Shown here: positions 39,150 to 49,900 of the stretch, one piece after another
Position numbering within the stretch: the first letter of the stretch is position 1
Layout of the letters: every line of letters starts with the position of its first letter
NCBI GenBank assembly: GCA_003116975.1
Contig: BGKB01000081.1
Location: 266,308-330,307, forward strand
Source: Aurantiochytrium sp. KH105
Taxonomy: Eukaryota; Sar; Bigyra; Thraustochytrida; Thraustochytriidae
Length of the DNA: 64,000 nucleotides
Direction: 5' to 3'
Program-made: the position numbers and the translations under genes
Notes under the pieces: generated by a model
Seen by the model: the letters and a program-made list of their open reading frames with translations, nothing else
Databases searched by the model: none
What the model was told of the DNA's origin: nothing

Positions 39150-42034
39150 TGCTGCCGCCGCGACTGGCCACTGCCGGTCGCATGCACTCGCTCGAGCTCG
39201 GCGGAATCCTCGAGAGCGATGGCGGCTACAGTGTCATAATTGACGACGACATTCCTGATGGCTTGGACGCAGAACAAGATCATGCGCAAACTCGCGTGCC
39301 GATGCAGCCTCCGCAAATGAACCATCACGACGATGGTCTGTTTCAAGAGCGAGCGTACCAGGCGCAACACAGCCAGCATCAGCAACGGCAACAACAAGAA
39401 CAATCCGAATCATTGCAACAATCTTCTGGGGTGCGGCTCGGAAGATCTGTGTCGTCGCCTGCAGCACCAAGCGAATCTGGACATATCAGACGGCCCTCGC
39501 TCAATGTCTTCACCCGTGAGCCGCCCGGCTTGGGCCCAGGTGCATCCTCCTCGTCATCGCTACTTACTTCCTCTTCCTCGCTCTTTCCCTCTGAAGAAGT
39601 ATCCGACTTGGCTCCCCAACATTCCACAAGGCTCGCAGGTTCAAGGACGAACCAGAGCAACGGAAGGGAGTCGAGCGAATCTGATCTCATCACCAGTAAC
39701 CTCCGACAAATGGATCTTGCTCCCCTTCTGAGTGCAGACGGGGACGAGTTCGCGGCCCTCCACGAGCACCCAGATCCTGACGTCAATGGCAACTCCAACA
39801 TGCATATTTTCCAGCGGATGACTCCGGGCGTCGGGCCAGCGCGCGAGGGACCCGACTTTCTTCTGCCACGAGAATTTGCAAGCGTAGACTGGAACGGACA
39901 CTACGATGACCCGGATGAGGACGACGATTGTAAGAGCACGCATTCGCGCACGCAGACGGACCCCGTCATCTTCCTTACGACCGACACGGACCCGGTGCAC
40001 GAAATCGTCAAACAGCTTCGATCTTGTCTTGAAAAGCCTGACATCTTTCGCGACGAAGTGTTTTGGCTGGCCTTCCGGGCGACGCCGCGGCAGCAATGGA
40101 CAAAGAGATGCCACGACCAAACGCGCAAGAACACTTCGTACATGACCAAGCGTGTTCGCGACTTTGCCTGCAAGACGCTGGCGCCGCTGTTGGAGCAACG
40201 GGGTTGCGTAGACCTCGCGGATGCTGTCCGGATGGAAATGCAAGACGAAAGGGCGCTAACCGGAAAGCTCAAATATTTTTACAAAAAGCTGGCCTACGAG
40301 ACCTTTCGAAGGCTCAGCGAGGACGCGCAAACGGCGGCAGACCTATTGGACGTGGCGGGAGACGACTCCGAGAAGCGGGCTGCTGTACAAGAAAACGGTG
40401 AAGGGCTCTCTGTGCTCATCGACACGCTCGAGTCCAACTTTGGGCCGGATCTCGGCCTCGGCCCCAGGTACATTGACATGCATCGTCCAGCACGCTCTGC
40501 GAGCGGAACGTTCTTCGACGATAACCTTTCGGATCCGGGAGCTGGTTTCTTCGTGCCGCCCTCTTCTTCACCGCAGACCAACACTTTTCAAGGACACAAC
40601 GGGCCAGATGATGTGCAGCAGCGCCGAATGCTTATTCAAAGGCAATCTTCGAACAACACTGTACCCGATGAGGAAAGCGAGCAAAACCTGCTTGCTCAGA
40701 ACCTGCTTCCCATGTCCCAGCCCAAGTCCTCATTGCCACGATCTCGCAGCTGGGCCGAGGACAGGAGGCCATCGCCGCCCTCTTTTGACCCCCCGACCGA
40801 GCTGGTGCCGCCCCTTATGAATGAAATGCCTCCAACTCTCACGATTCACCCCGTGGTGCATGGCCAGGGCGACCTGGGTGATGGGCCTGCGATTGGGCTC
40901 AATGGCTTCAACAACAAGGCAAATGGTTCGGGCGTAACGCTCCGTCGATGTGTATCAGCCGGAAACGTCAGCACTAGCGGGTCCGGTTTTACGACCGGCG
41001 CAGACGATGACCGCGTCAGCCAAGTGGAATCCGTGTGCAGCGACGCGAGCGAGGGCTCGCGCGGTTCGCGGGGTTCGCGGAACTCTCGCAGCAGTCAGGG
41101 GTTGAGAAAGCGAAGGCAAAGTTCAGAGGCCCCCAAAAGCATGACGCTTGCGCAACACATTGAGTTTTATAAACTCATCGCTGACACGTTGAGTTTGAAT
41201 CGGCGCAAAGAGCGCGACTGGAAGTCTTTCTACTACTCGATGAGCGAGAAAATTGGTTGGGCCGCTCAGCTCTTCCCGCGCGAGAATGACTTCAAGCAGA
41301 AGCTCAAGCTTCTGTTCCAAGAGCGTCGCAATCGTCCCCAAATGGCCTTTTGGCGGAAGATTCGCGGGCTCGGCGACCTCGCAGACCTGGAAAAGGCTTT
41401 GCGCGAGGAGCTGAGGGCCTCGATACCATTGCCGGAAATCTCCAAACACCTGCACCAGCGCATCTTTGGCGAAGAGAGCGGGACCAAGGATGGCCAGTCG
41501 CCGGGCGCAGTCCTGGCCGACTGGAGCGAGTCGTCCCGCGTTGAGCTCCAGAACCTGTTGCGTGACATTCATTCGTGCGGGCCAAACTCTCTTCCCAGGG
41601 TCCACGCTCGTCTGGCAAACTTTTTGTCACCTGGTGAGGTGGAGAGCGCGCTTTTGTTCTGTTGCGACTGTGAGACCTGCTGCGCCTGGGAGTTGTCACA
41701 GTATCAGGGAGATCCGCCGATCTTCAAGCAGAACTACACGCGTTCACGATCGCGGCTCATGAGCAAGTTGCTGACGCTGCACCAACAGAATTCCGACAAC
41801 GCGGTGCTCGTGGCACAGGCTCGCGACCAGCTTTTGCAGGTGCGCGACTGGTCGGACAGCGAGATTCTCGACTTTATCAAGGCCGCACACAGTTCGGACT
41901 CTTGCATAGCCTGCGCAAACGCCGTCTCTGACCCGGCGCCCGACGTCCAGCGCCAGCGCCGCATGAAATCCGGCGGAACAAAGTCCACCCCTACCATCTC
42001 TTCTCTCCTGAAAGCCAACTCGAAGTCTTCGTGA
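39071..42034 (+). CDS. Large orphan protein with poly-Pro N-terminus and two conserved-looking helical regions
   Basis: A 987-residue protein with ATG at 39071 (MDQTQASAP). I do not recognise it. It begins with a run of about thirteen prolines written by CCG repeats (39111-39148), then a Gln/Ser-rich disordered part to about residue 290. An ordered helical region follows (about 300-420: DPVHEIVKQLRSCLEKPDIFRDEVFWLAF, LKYFYKKLAYETFRRL). After a second disordered stretch rich in Ser/Arg comes another helical region (about 690-950): LAQHIEFYKLIADTLSLNRR, KIGWAAQLFPRENDF, VESALLFCCDCETCCAW, and C-x-x-C-type pairs near CIACAN. Cys-rich pieces may bind metal. A role in signalling or RNA control is possible but unsupported. 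Confidence 0.6.
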
Positions 42035-42370
42035 AGCGTGTCAGCGTGCGAACACGCACTCACACAGCTTTGCCCACACCAAATTGCCATATTGCTTTGC
42101 TTTGCTTTGCTCTCGTACTCGTGACAATCCCTTCCTAAAGTTTCTCTCGAAGTACGCGCCAAGACGAAACACACCCATACGATGCTACCGCACACGCAAG
42201 TATCTGACTGTCTGACTGCAGGAGTGCCTGCTGTCTTTTCCTTTTTTGGCGGATTATATTCTCGCTGTCACTGCCCAAAAGGCGTCCGTCTATGGGGCCA
42301 ATCAGCGTGGTCGATCTGTCTGTAATCATTAAAATTACGATTGATAATTCGTCTGGATGTCTAGGACCTC
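42035..42370. other. Short spacer with (TTTGC)n
   Basis: Contains TTTGC pentamers at 42093-42110, a member of the dispersed pentamer family, and AT-rich DNA at 42310-42350 before the helicase start. No gene was recognised. Confidence 0.5.
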
Positions 42371-44464
42371 ATGCGTCCACGTCGACTGTCTTCAGAGTTG
42401 TGCTGGACTGTGCGGTCGCAGCCGAAAAGTTGCGTGAGTTCCGCCAGAACGCAGTTCCTACAGCAGACAAACGCAGAACCTGCCAACCAAAAGCGCAAGC
42501 TCGCCTACATTTCGAGCCGCGGAAACGACCCGTTGACAGCCGGCCGCCTGCCCAAGATGACCGCGACGAGGACGGCACGCCCAGCCGACTCGCTCTCGCG
42601 GCGACAAAAGTGCTGCTTACGCGCTGCCCAGGCCGGGAGACATCTCTTTGTGACGGGAGGCGCAGGATGCGGAAAGTCAACCGCCGCTCGCAGCATCGTT
42701 GACGCCCTGCGCGAGCAACACGGCGCGGACAAAGTTGCCGTAACGGCGCCGACAGGACTCGCAGCTGCCAACTTCACGGGGGCGTCGTCCCTACATCAGT
42801 TCGCTGGCGTAGGTCTCGCGCGCGGGTCAAAAGAGAGGCTCGCAGCCTCCGTTCGCGGAAACAGTGCCGCGCGAAGACGCTGGTCAAGGTGCAAAGTTCT
42901 CGTCATCGACGAAGTGTCACAGCTCTCTGCGACCCTTCTTGACATGCTGAACTTTGTAGCGCGCAAAGTACGACCTGCAAAGCTCGGCAAACGCGCCTTC
43001 GGCGGCATTCAACTCGTGCTGGTGGGCGACTTTGCGCAGCTTCCGCCCGTGGACGCGGATCACGGATTTGCTTTCGAGTCTGAGACGTGGAGCCAGATTT
43101 TCTCTCGCGAGCAAGGGTGCATTGTGAACCTCGATAGGTGTTTCCGTATTAATGATACCGGGCAGAGTGTCTTTTTGGACTGCTTGAATCAGATCCGTCG
43201 TGGCGACCTTACCCCGCAGGCCGCCGACTGGCTTCGCAAAAATTGTCCCGCTCGAGCTCCTCGCACAGGACAGGAGCCTACGTACCTTTGCTCTCGGAAT
43301 GCGCAGGTCAACTCCATCAACGAGTCTCATTTGCGACGACTCGCAGACAAGGGCGTCCTGGTTCGCGAATTTTACGCTGAAGACTCGCCGAACAACCCCG
43401 CGCTTGAGGCTGCAATTGACCACGCGTGCCGACTCCCCCGAGTTCTCCGTCTCGCAATGGGCGTACCGGTCGTCCTTCTTGTCAACCTTGACGCGCGCGC
43501 CGGTCTCGTCAACGGTCTGCGCGGCACGGTTGTTGGATTTGAAAGGCCCGTAGGCCTTGCTGTGGAGAACGTGGACCTCGTGCCTCTCGTCAAATTCTGT
43601 GTAGCGGGAGGTGATCCTGTGACGCGGCGCGTGGAGCCATGCCAGACAGACGTTGCTTTACACGGGCAAACCGAATGTGCCACTGTCTCACGATGGCAAC
43701 TTCCTCTATCTCTAGGATTTGCAATGACAATTCACAAAGCACAAGGGCTGGAGCTGTCCTCTGTACGTGTTGATCTTGACGGTGTCTTCTCGGTGGGACA
43801 AGTCTACACTGCGCTCACGCGAACATCGTCTCACTCCAATCTTGAAATTGAGAATCTCGACGAGAACTGCGTTTGCGTTCACCCCAAAGTCATGCGCTTT
43901 CATCAAGCTCTCTTTGGTGATGACGACGACGATGTCGATGTCGATGACGATGACGATGACGATGACGAAAAAGAAGAAGAAGATGCTGATGCTGATTTTA
44001 ACGAAAAAGGTGCAGAAAACCAGCCGGTGGAGCTTGGCAAGGGCGGTTCCACGAGCCGCCGAACCCCAATTTTTGTCGAGAACAACCCGAAGAGGTCCAA
44101 TCGAACTCCGCGTGCAGTAAGCTTTGCTCAAGACCAATTGAACAGCGCACAGGCCAAGACGAATTGCAGTGCATCACGCGTTCAAGTCCGCCACTCTGCA
44201 TCGCCCTCCTCTTCCTCCCTTCCGATTCTCCGCGTCGTTGCCAACAAGAGACCCATCGAGGCCGTTGCAGAGGAGGCAAAAGTAACGAGAGCAAAAGTGA
44301 AAAAGAGGAAATTGAGGCACGCATTTCCTCAAATGACTGGCTCGCTTCACCAAGACGGCGAGGGCAGCGTCCGAGAGCAGCCTTTACCTCCAACTCCCGA
44401 AGGTTACTGGGACGAACTTCCTGCCTCGCCCTGCAGCGTGATCCCGGCTTCACCACTCGTTTGA
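42371..44464 (+). CDS. PIF1: PIF1-family 5'-to-3' DNA helicase
   Basis: A 697-residue protein with ATG at 42371. SF1B helicase motifs are in order: VTGGAGCGKSTAAR (Walker A, about 94-107), VTAPTGLAAANF (Ia), VLVIDEVSQLS (motif II, about 177-187), LVGDFAQLPPV (motif III), then PVVLLVNLDARAGLVNGLRG, GFAMTIHKAQGLELSSV (motif V) and VYTALTRT (motif VI). The N-terminal 70 residues are basic and acid-poor, which may be a mitochondrial presequence, as PIF1 acts in both nucleus and mitochondrion. After the core, an Asp-rich run (about 515-545) and a basic disordered tail follow. PIF1 unwinds G-quadruplexes and DNA/RNA hybrids and restrains telomerase. This is a host-type PIF1, with no sign of a Helitron Rep domain. 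Confidence 0.92.
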   Translation: MRPRRLSSELCWTVRSQPKSCVSSARTQFLQQTNAEPANQKRKLAYISSRGNDPLTAGRLPKMTATRTARPADSLSRRQKCCLRAAQAGRHLFVTGGAGCGKSTAARSIVDALREQHGADKVAVTAPTGLAAANFTGASSLHQFAGVGLARGSKERLAASVRGNSAARRRWSRCKVLVIDEVSQLSATLLDMLNFVARKVRPAKLGKRAFGGIQLVLVGDFAQLPPVDADHGFAFESETWSQIFSREQGCIVNLDRCFRINDTGQSVFLDCLNQIRRGDLTPQAADWLRKNCPARAPRTGQEPTYLCSRNAQVNSINESHLRRLADKGVLVREFYAEDSPNNPALEAAIDHACRLPRVLRLAMGVPVVLLVNLDARAGLVNGLRGTVVGFERPVGLAVENVDLVPLVKFCVAGGDPVTRRVEPCQTDVALHGQTECATVSRWQLPLSLGFAMTIHKAQGLELSSVRVDLDGVFSVGQVYTALTRTSSHSNLEIENLDENCVCVHPKVMRFHQALFGDDDDDVDVDDDDDDDDEKEEEDADADFNEKGAENQPVELGKGGSTSRRTPIFVENNPKRSNRTPRAVSFAQDQLNSAQAKTNCSASRVQVRHSASPSSSSLPILRVVANKRPIEAVAEEAKVTRAKVKKRKLRHAFPQMTGSLHQDGEGSVREQPLPPTPEGYWDELPASPCSVIPASPLV

Positions 44465-44585
44465 AATTTTCACTCCACATTGCAAGGCACTAGGCCTTGT
44501 ACTTTTTTAATGTGCACAGACCCCCCAAAATTGAAAGGTTTTGAAACTCCCTATTGTTCAGTGTTTACTATTTGGCTGTCGACTT
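44465..44585. other. Convergent spacer of PIF1 and ATG10-like genes
   Basis: Short 3' region. No element was recognised. Confidence 0.4.
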
Positions 44586-45278
44586 TCAAGTTTTCACGCT
44601 ACCCGAGGCGATTCGCTTTTCTGCTGCGAGTGCAGCAGCCACGCAACCTGGACTGAGTCGGAGACCCATACTCGGTGCAACCATAGACCACCATGTCACC
44701 ATGGAAAATGATGTTTTCGGCTGTGCAATCTGCACGAGCATTTCAGTATCGCAAGCATGAACCATGTATGTTGTTGCAAAGGGATCGTGAGGGTGCTCTA
44801 CTTCTGACACGGGCAACAGGCACTTTTGAGTCGGATTTGATTCATGAAGTCAGTTCTTCTGGCTCACAGCCTCGTATCTCCATACTATCTCCGTGCCATC
44901 TCTAGTTTCGCTCTTATAAACTTACGGGGCAGGGGACCTGCATAGTGTCGAGCTCCGAAGAGCTCAGGCGTTTGCGCGTTCCGTCATGGCCAATTAGTGT
45001 GAAACATGCGACAGGAACTTTGTACGCCTCAGCAAAAAGAATTTCGGGCACAAGTAGACCAGTCTTTCGTTTTCCAGCAGCCGTAGACACCCATGAGGCG
45101 ACATCGTCGTCCAAGAGCGGCTCTTCCAAATCGTGGAGGAACGCCTCGGTCCCAGTCTCTTTGGGCGCTTGTTCCATAAGTTGCTCGGGATCGTGATTGG
45201 CCAAACTTTGATCGCACGCACGCTGCGCCGAGTATTGATACTGCTGAAGCCTGCGTGCTTCATATCCTGGCTGGGACT

Positions 45279-45334
<56 letters not shown>

Positions 45335-45507
45335 TGCTGCTCCTTCTGCTCTAGACTTGATTGCAGTTCCAAGGGGAAACCCGGATGCCGCAACCACACG
45401 AGGCCTTCCGCGTTACGAGTCCAGAACCAGCCGCTCCACGGGGGAACGTCCTCGCAGGCCCTCCGGAACACCTCGCCCTCGCGCAAGTACGCTTCGCGCC
45501 CAGCCAT
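44586..45507 (-). CDS. ATG10: Autophagy E2-like conjugating enzyme ATG10, two exons, with polyglutamine insert
   Basis: Spliced minus-strand gene. Exon 1 is 45507-44926 and ends at a strong donor GTAAGT. The intron is about 44925-44796, and exon 2 is about 44795-44586. Together they give about 263 residues. Exon 1 has VFRRACEDVPPWSGWFWT at the N-terminus, a tract of 17 glutamines, then VPEILFAEAYKVPVACFTLIG, the central strand of ATG3/ATG10 enzymes. Exon 2 supplies HPHDPFATTYMVHACDTEML, with the catalytic Cys in the HxC-T setting of ATG10, and SMVTWWSMVAPSMGLRL, the ATG10 C-terminal helix. ATG10 carries ATG12 to ATG5. The exact acceptor is uncertain by a few bases. An alternative start is ATG 45633, adding 42 basic residues. 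Confidence 0.75.
44796..44925 (-). other. Intron of the ATG10-like gene (about 130 nt)
   Basis: Donor CCCC|GTAAGT at 44925, phase 0. Acceptor AGAG|CAC at 44796 keeps the frame; nearby AGs at about 44800 and 44804 would change the phase. Without splicing exon 1 stops three codons later, and exon 2 lacks a start. Confidence 0.65.
45280..45330 (-). repeat. CAG trinucleotide repeat coding Gln17
   Basis: Fifteen consecutive CAG codons, one CAA and one CAG on the minus strand inside the ATG10-like exon 1. More Gln/Glu codons lie just upstream. Near-pure CAG suggests recent length change. Confidence 0.93.
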
Positions 45508-46945
45508 GCCATGCGTGGGGAGTTGCGGGCGTGCGTCGACACCGCTCGGATTTGGCTGCGCAGATCGAAACAGAAGAATTCGGCGCAACTTTGCGCCGGA
45601 TATAGCCGTGAGGCGGTGCGAACTTGGGCGCATTCTCGCGCCGAGTTATTTTGTTTTTTTGGAAGTAGGAGAAAATCCGTTACCAGAGCCTTTTAAGAGT
45701 CGAACTCGGCCTGGCTGGGTTCTGATTGTGAGTCAAGTTTCCGTATATTGCTATATCGGGTCCCCACTGCGCTTTCGGACCAGTCTACCACAATGAGGAA
45801 GACCCGGGCTGTCGTTGAAGTTCTGCGATAGCTTTCGCCCGACTTTAGGCTTTCTAGGAACTCCCTCAGCAGTGAGCTCTTCCCCTAAAGTCTAAGAAGC
45901 AAAGGCGTCAGCGACGCCAACCTAGAGACTGTCTGCCAGCCATCAACAGACAGCCGCACTCAGCGAATGCTGCATGCAGCCAAGAGCCGCAGCTTCTGAT
46001 TTCTTTACTTACACACCCGTCCACTTGTCTGTTAAAGTTGCGCCGTACGGATTGCTTGATGAGAGAAACCAAGGCCTACATTTGATTCGTTGGAGACACC
46101 TACACGAGGCTTTCCAGGTTTTGCACGATGGGAAGTTATACTTGCTCGGAATCGAACGCAGCTTACCTTGTACATCGCTGAGCGCGGATCCCAGCCAAGC
46201 AAGCAGGCCGCCGGGCCGGCCCAGGCCAGGGGTGCATTACTTGCAACGGATCAATCCAGATGTTAGTATTATTATATAGTCGAGCCTTGCCTCGATTTGC
46301 CTTGCCTTGCTTTTTAGGCCTTCCTCTCCATGAGTTGCTGCGATTGACTTCTTGAAGGAGACAGACGAGTAGCGAGCTTGCGCTGGCAAGCTTGCGCAGG
46401 CGAGGAGGTGCTTGGATTGAACGAGCAGAAAGCTTTTTTTTTGGGGGGGGGAGGGTGGGGGAAAGACGGTGCGCCAGGCGCGGATTGAGAGCGAGCTGCT
46501 CGTGCTGCTGCTCGTGCTGCTGCTTTCTAATAGCTTTTGCATACGTACTGCTTTGGCATCGCTTAAAGTGGTGGCGACGACGACAACAACGACGACAACG
46601 TTGTCATACACATCGTAAGGATCTGCTTGCAAACGACAAGGCGGGGTATGGGCAATTTTACAACCATCACCAAGCACACGGGTGTCTATCGTCGTCAGCA
46701 TCAAGTCTTTGACATCTGCTCTCGGGTAAAAGTTAATCACAATCCATAAGCCTTGCGCGGGTGAGGCGAAGCAACGGGGGGTGTTGGGGGGCACCAGCCA
46801 AGCCGCTGCATGGCAAACTCGCGTGGAGTGGTTGAGTGCCGCAAGCTTCAAGGTTGATCGCCCCTATACACAAAAAGTAAAGTTGCCTTTGCTTGGCAAA
46901 GCATAGGCGCGAGCCTCGTGTGGCGTAGACTGCGGCGAGTGCGAC
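45508..46945. other. Long divergent region, no gene recognised
   Basis: About 1.4 kb. It holds a hairpin-forming stretch at 45841-45892, TTGCC/TTGCT pentamers at 46285-46311, a T-then-G homopolymer boundary at 46433-46450, and (GAC/AAC)n-like DNA at 46572-46600. Frames here are open on both strands but give no family and start without ATG. Confidence 0.5.
45841..45892. other. Inverted repeat able to form a 52-nt hairpin
   Basis: GACTTTAGG (45841-45849) is matched perfectly by CCTAAAGTC (45884-45892). Inside it, GGAA pairs with TTCC and CTCA with TGAG around a GCAG loop. Only a 7-nt bulge and a small internal loop are unpaired. It could be a structured RNA or a chance inverted repeat. Confidence 0.35.
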
Positions 46946-49900
46946 ATGGGCTCCACAGTGTCCATCACAAGCGGAAGTGAGGCACACGTAGCGCAAGATC
47001 TAAAGACTCGAGCAAGATCACTGCTCGAGCAAAGAGCAGCAGGCAATGATTCGAGTGCAACGAGCGAGTGCCTGCGAGAGCTGGTGGAGCTGCATGAGCA
47101 GGCCGAGGTCGGCATCGAGATGCACGTGTCTCGCTTCCGAGATCTCATGACGGACTCCATGAGGAGCATAGGGGCTGTGATGCCCTTGCAGGAGACTGCA
47201 CGCGTTTTTATTGACCACGCAAAAAAATGGGTAGACGTGCCGAGCGAGACATCTCTCGTCGGTGTTTTCGTCCACAAAGATCTCGCCGATGTAGGCGACG
47301 ACTATGCGAACGACTTTGGTCTCGTTTGTGTCCAAGGGGATGTGAACACCTTTTGTGAAGCAGGAGACATTCAGCATCTCTTCATCACGGAGGGCCAAAA
47401 ACTTGCAGACCGATGTCTAGGGATGGAGGAAGTAGAGTCCGAGGTGGAAGGCGAATCCGGAGGTATCCTGCAAATGCTAGCGATTCCCATTTTCACGTAT
47501 AGCGACGGTGAGCGCAGCGCGCTGATGAGCCCACGAATGACCCGCAAATTGAGCACCCAGTCTGGATCGCAAGGTATGAACCCGAGAATTAGCGAGGCCG
47601 GCAGCCTGCTCAAGGTCCCTGAGGAGGAATCTGGAGATGTTCTCGAGGAAACAAAGTCGGACGGGCTCGTGAGTCAAATTTCTTCCCCAAGATCAGAACG
47701 TGTCGGGGCTGTAATGGTGTACTGTCGGCTGAAACACGTGGGCGACGAGATTGCGGAGAGCAGGTTTCGAGGGAATAAAGCGATGCTCAAGCTTTTCTTG
47801 GAAGCAGGCTCGTTTCTTAAACAAGCCGCGGAAACCGAAATTCGCCAAACACGCCTGCACCGATCACAGCAAATGCTGACAGCCTCCATGGACTCGTCCT
47901 ACATCTTCAACAATACCGAAGACGTTTTCAAGGCGCTCGCCATGTACGAGGACTACCTCCGGGATTTGCTGTCCGCTGAATGCTGCATGGTGCTCCTGGT
48001 GGACGAGTCGAAGATGCAACTTTGGCGTAAACTGGGACAATCTTCGAATGCGCGTATGGCGATTGAGGATGACTCGCTCTTGGGCGAGGTCGTGACGCAG
48101 GGTACATGCGCTCGGGTGTATGGCACCGGGCGTCTGGAAGGCGTCGCAAGTCAACTGTTCGAGCTTGCTGGCTTGGATCAGGCAACACAGCTATCGTCGC
48201 TCATGTGCGTCCCTTTTGGTACGGATACGGAAACCTTTGGCGTGGTTGTGGCACTGAACAAGAAACCCGGCGAGGAAGTTTCGTGGCCGCAGACGCGAAG
48301 CAAGCACACGAGTCTGCGACTGAGATCGTTCAGTTCGCGCGGCCTGCTGACCAAGATGAAACTCAGCGAATCAATCGACGCCAATTTCTATACGTCGCCA
48401 GTTCAAATGACAAGCAGCGACACGCCTGCGTTTGCCAAGACGGAGGAAAATTTACTCAGAGCTACAATTGAAGATCTGACGGACCTCATTAGCTTCAAGT
48501 ACCTGGATCTTACATATATGATGCAGGCCTCTACAGATGGTGATGAGGGCTCGAGCGAGCACCTGCAATCACTCTTATCAATGTACGACCCAATGAAGCG
48601 CAAGGTCAACGCGCGAGGCGCATATGGAAGTTCGACGAATCCCGGCGCGTTCCGCAAGGAAAACAGCATGACAAGAATCTCAGTTACAGAGGACGGGCGA
48701 GGGGTGCACATGTCTTCCCATATAGATCTGAACAACACTTTGCACAGTGACGGGGGTGATGCGCTGCTGGGAGAGCCCCTCAATCCGTATTGTCATCAGC
48801 TGGAGAGCTGGGATCTCGACATTCTTTCCCTATCAGAGGATCATCTCGTTGGATGTTCTTTGGCTATTCTCGAGAAGTTTCAGGTCCTTGATCGATATGG
48901 AGTCAAGGCGGCCACGGCGCAGGCTTTTGTCGAAGAGGTGCGCAAGAATTATCTTCCAAACCCGTACCATAATTTCGCGCATGGCGTGAGCGTCTTGCAT
49001 GGAAGCTCGATGATGCTGCACAAAGGTATTTTCAAGCTTCTCAAAGCAAGCGACGTTCTTGCTCTTCTCGTGGGCGCTCTGTGTCACGACCTCGGCCATC
49101 CTGGCACAAACAATGACTTTCAGATCTCGAGCGGATCGAGTCTCGCCATTCTCTACAATGACATTTCTGTCTTGGAGAACTTTCACGCGAGCAAAACATT
49201 TCAGATCCTGCAGAAGGATGCATGCAACATCTTCGCAGACATGCCTGGAAGGGAAGCTCGCCAAGAGGTACGAGAAACGATCGTGAAGGCGATTTTATCG
49301 ACAGATATTTCCAAGCACTTTAAGCTCATCGATGACCTCAAAGCCAAGTACCAAGGAGCGGTGTCGGATCAGCTGAGCACCAAGATGGCTGGGGAAAATA
49401 ATGGTCGGCGCGGCGAGGCTGGATCCCCGGCCGCGGGCGGAGGGCCGAACCCAGACCTTCGTGCATCTGGTCGACGAATGACTTCGCTGAGCCCGATGCG
49501 CCGCGGAACCTTTTCGGTTGCGTCAGTGACCATTAAGCGCAAGCAAGCCAAGAGCGCCGCCAAGCTCGATGTGATCACCTCGGGCAAGATGGCTCCGATT
49601 ACGTCAATGGGTCATCATGGCGAGGAAGACGGCCCACGTGCCTCTGACGCAAGTGAGGCCTATGTGGCAATCGACGCCGCGGATATTTTTCATCGCGACA
49701 AGCGCGAGGACAGGCTGCTTCTAGTGGAGACAGTAATTCATGCGGCAGATCTCTCAAACCCTGTTCTGAGGTTCGATCTATATCAGGGCTGGACCGACCT
49801 GGTGGTGCAAGAGTTCTACAATCAAAGCTTACAAGAGAAAGCGCTCGGTTTACCATCTCAGCCTCATATGTGCAGTCCGCCCGACGACATTGTTGCGAAA

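Noticed and set aside
42371-44464. PIF1 gene as part of a Helitron transposon
   Set aside because: No Rep/HUH domain, no long flanking transposon proteins and no Helitron ends are visible. The gene has the cellular PIF1 layout.
46130-46215. Possible minus-strand tRNA around GAATCGAAC at 46150
   Set aside because: The T-stem does not pair and no matching acceptor stem exists 55-75 nt away.
46237-46851. Open frame of about 205 codons on the minus strand
   Set aside because: It has no ATG at the start, contains a run of valines from a GAC/AAC repeat, and has no recognisable domain.
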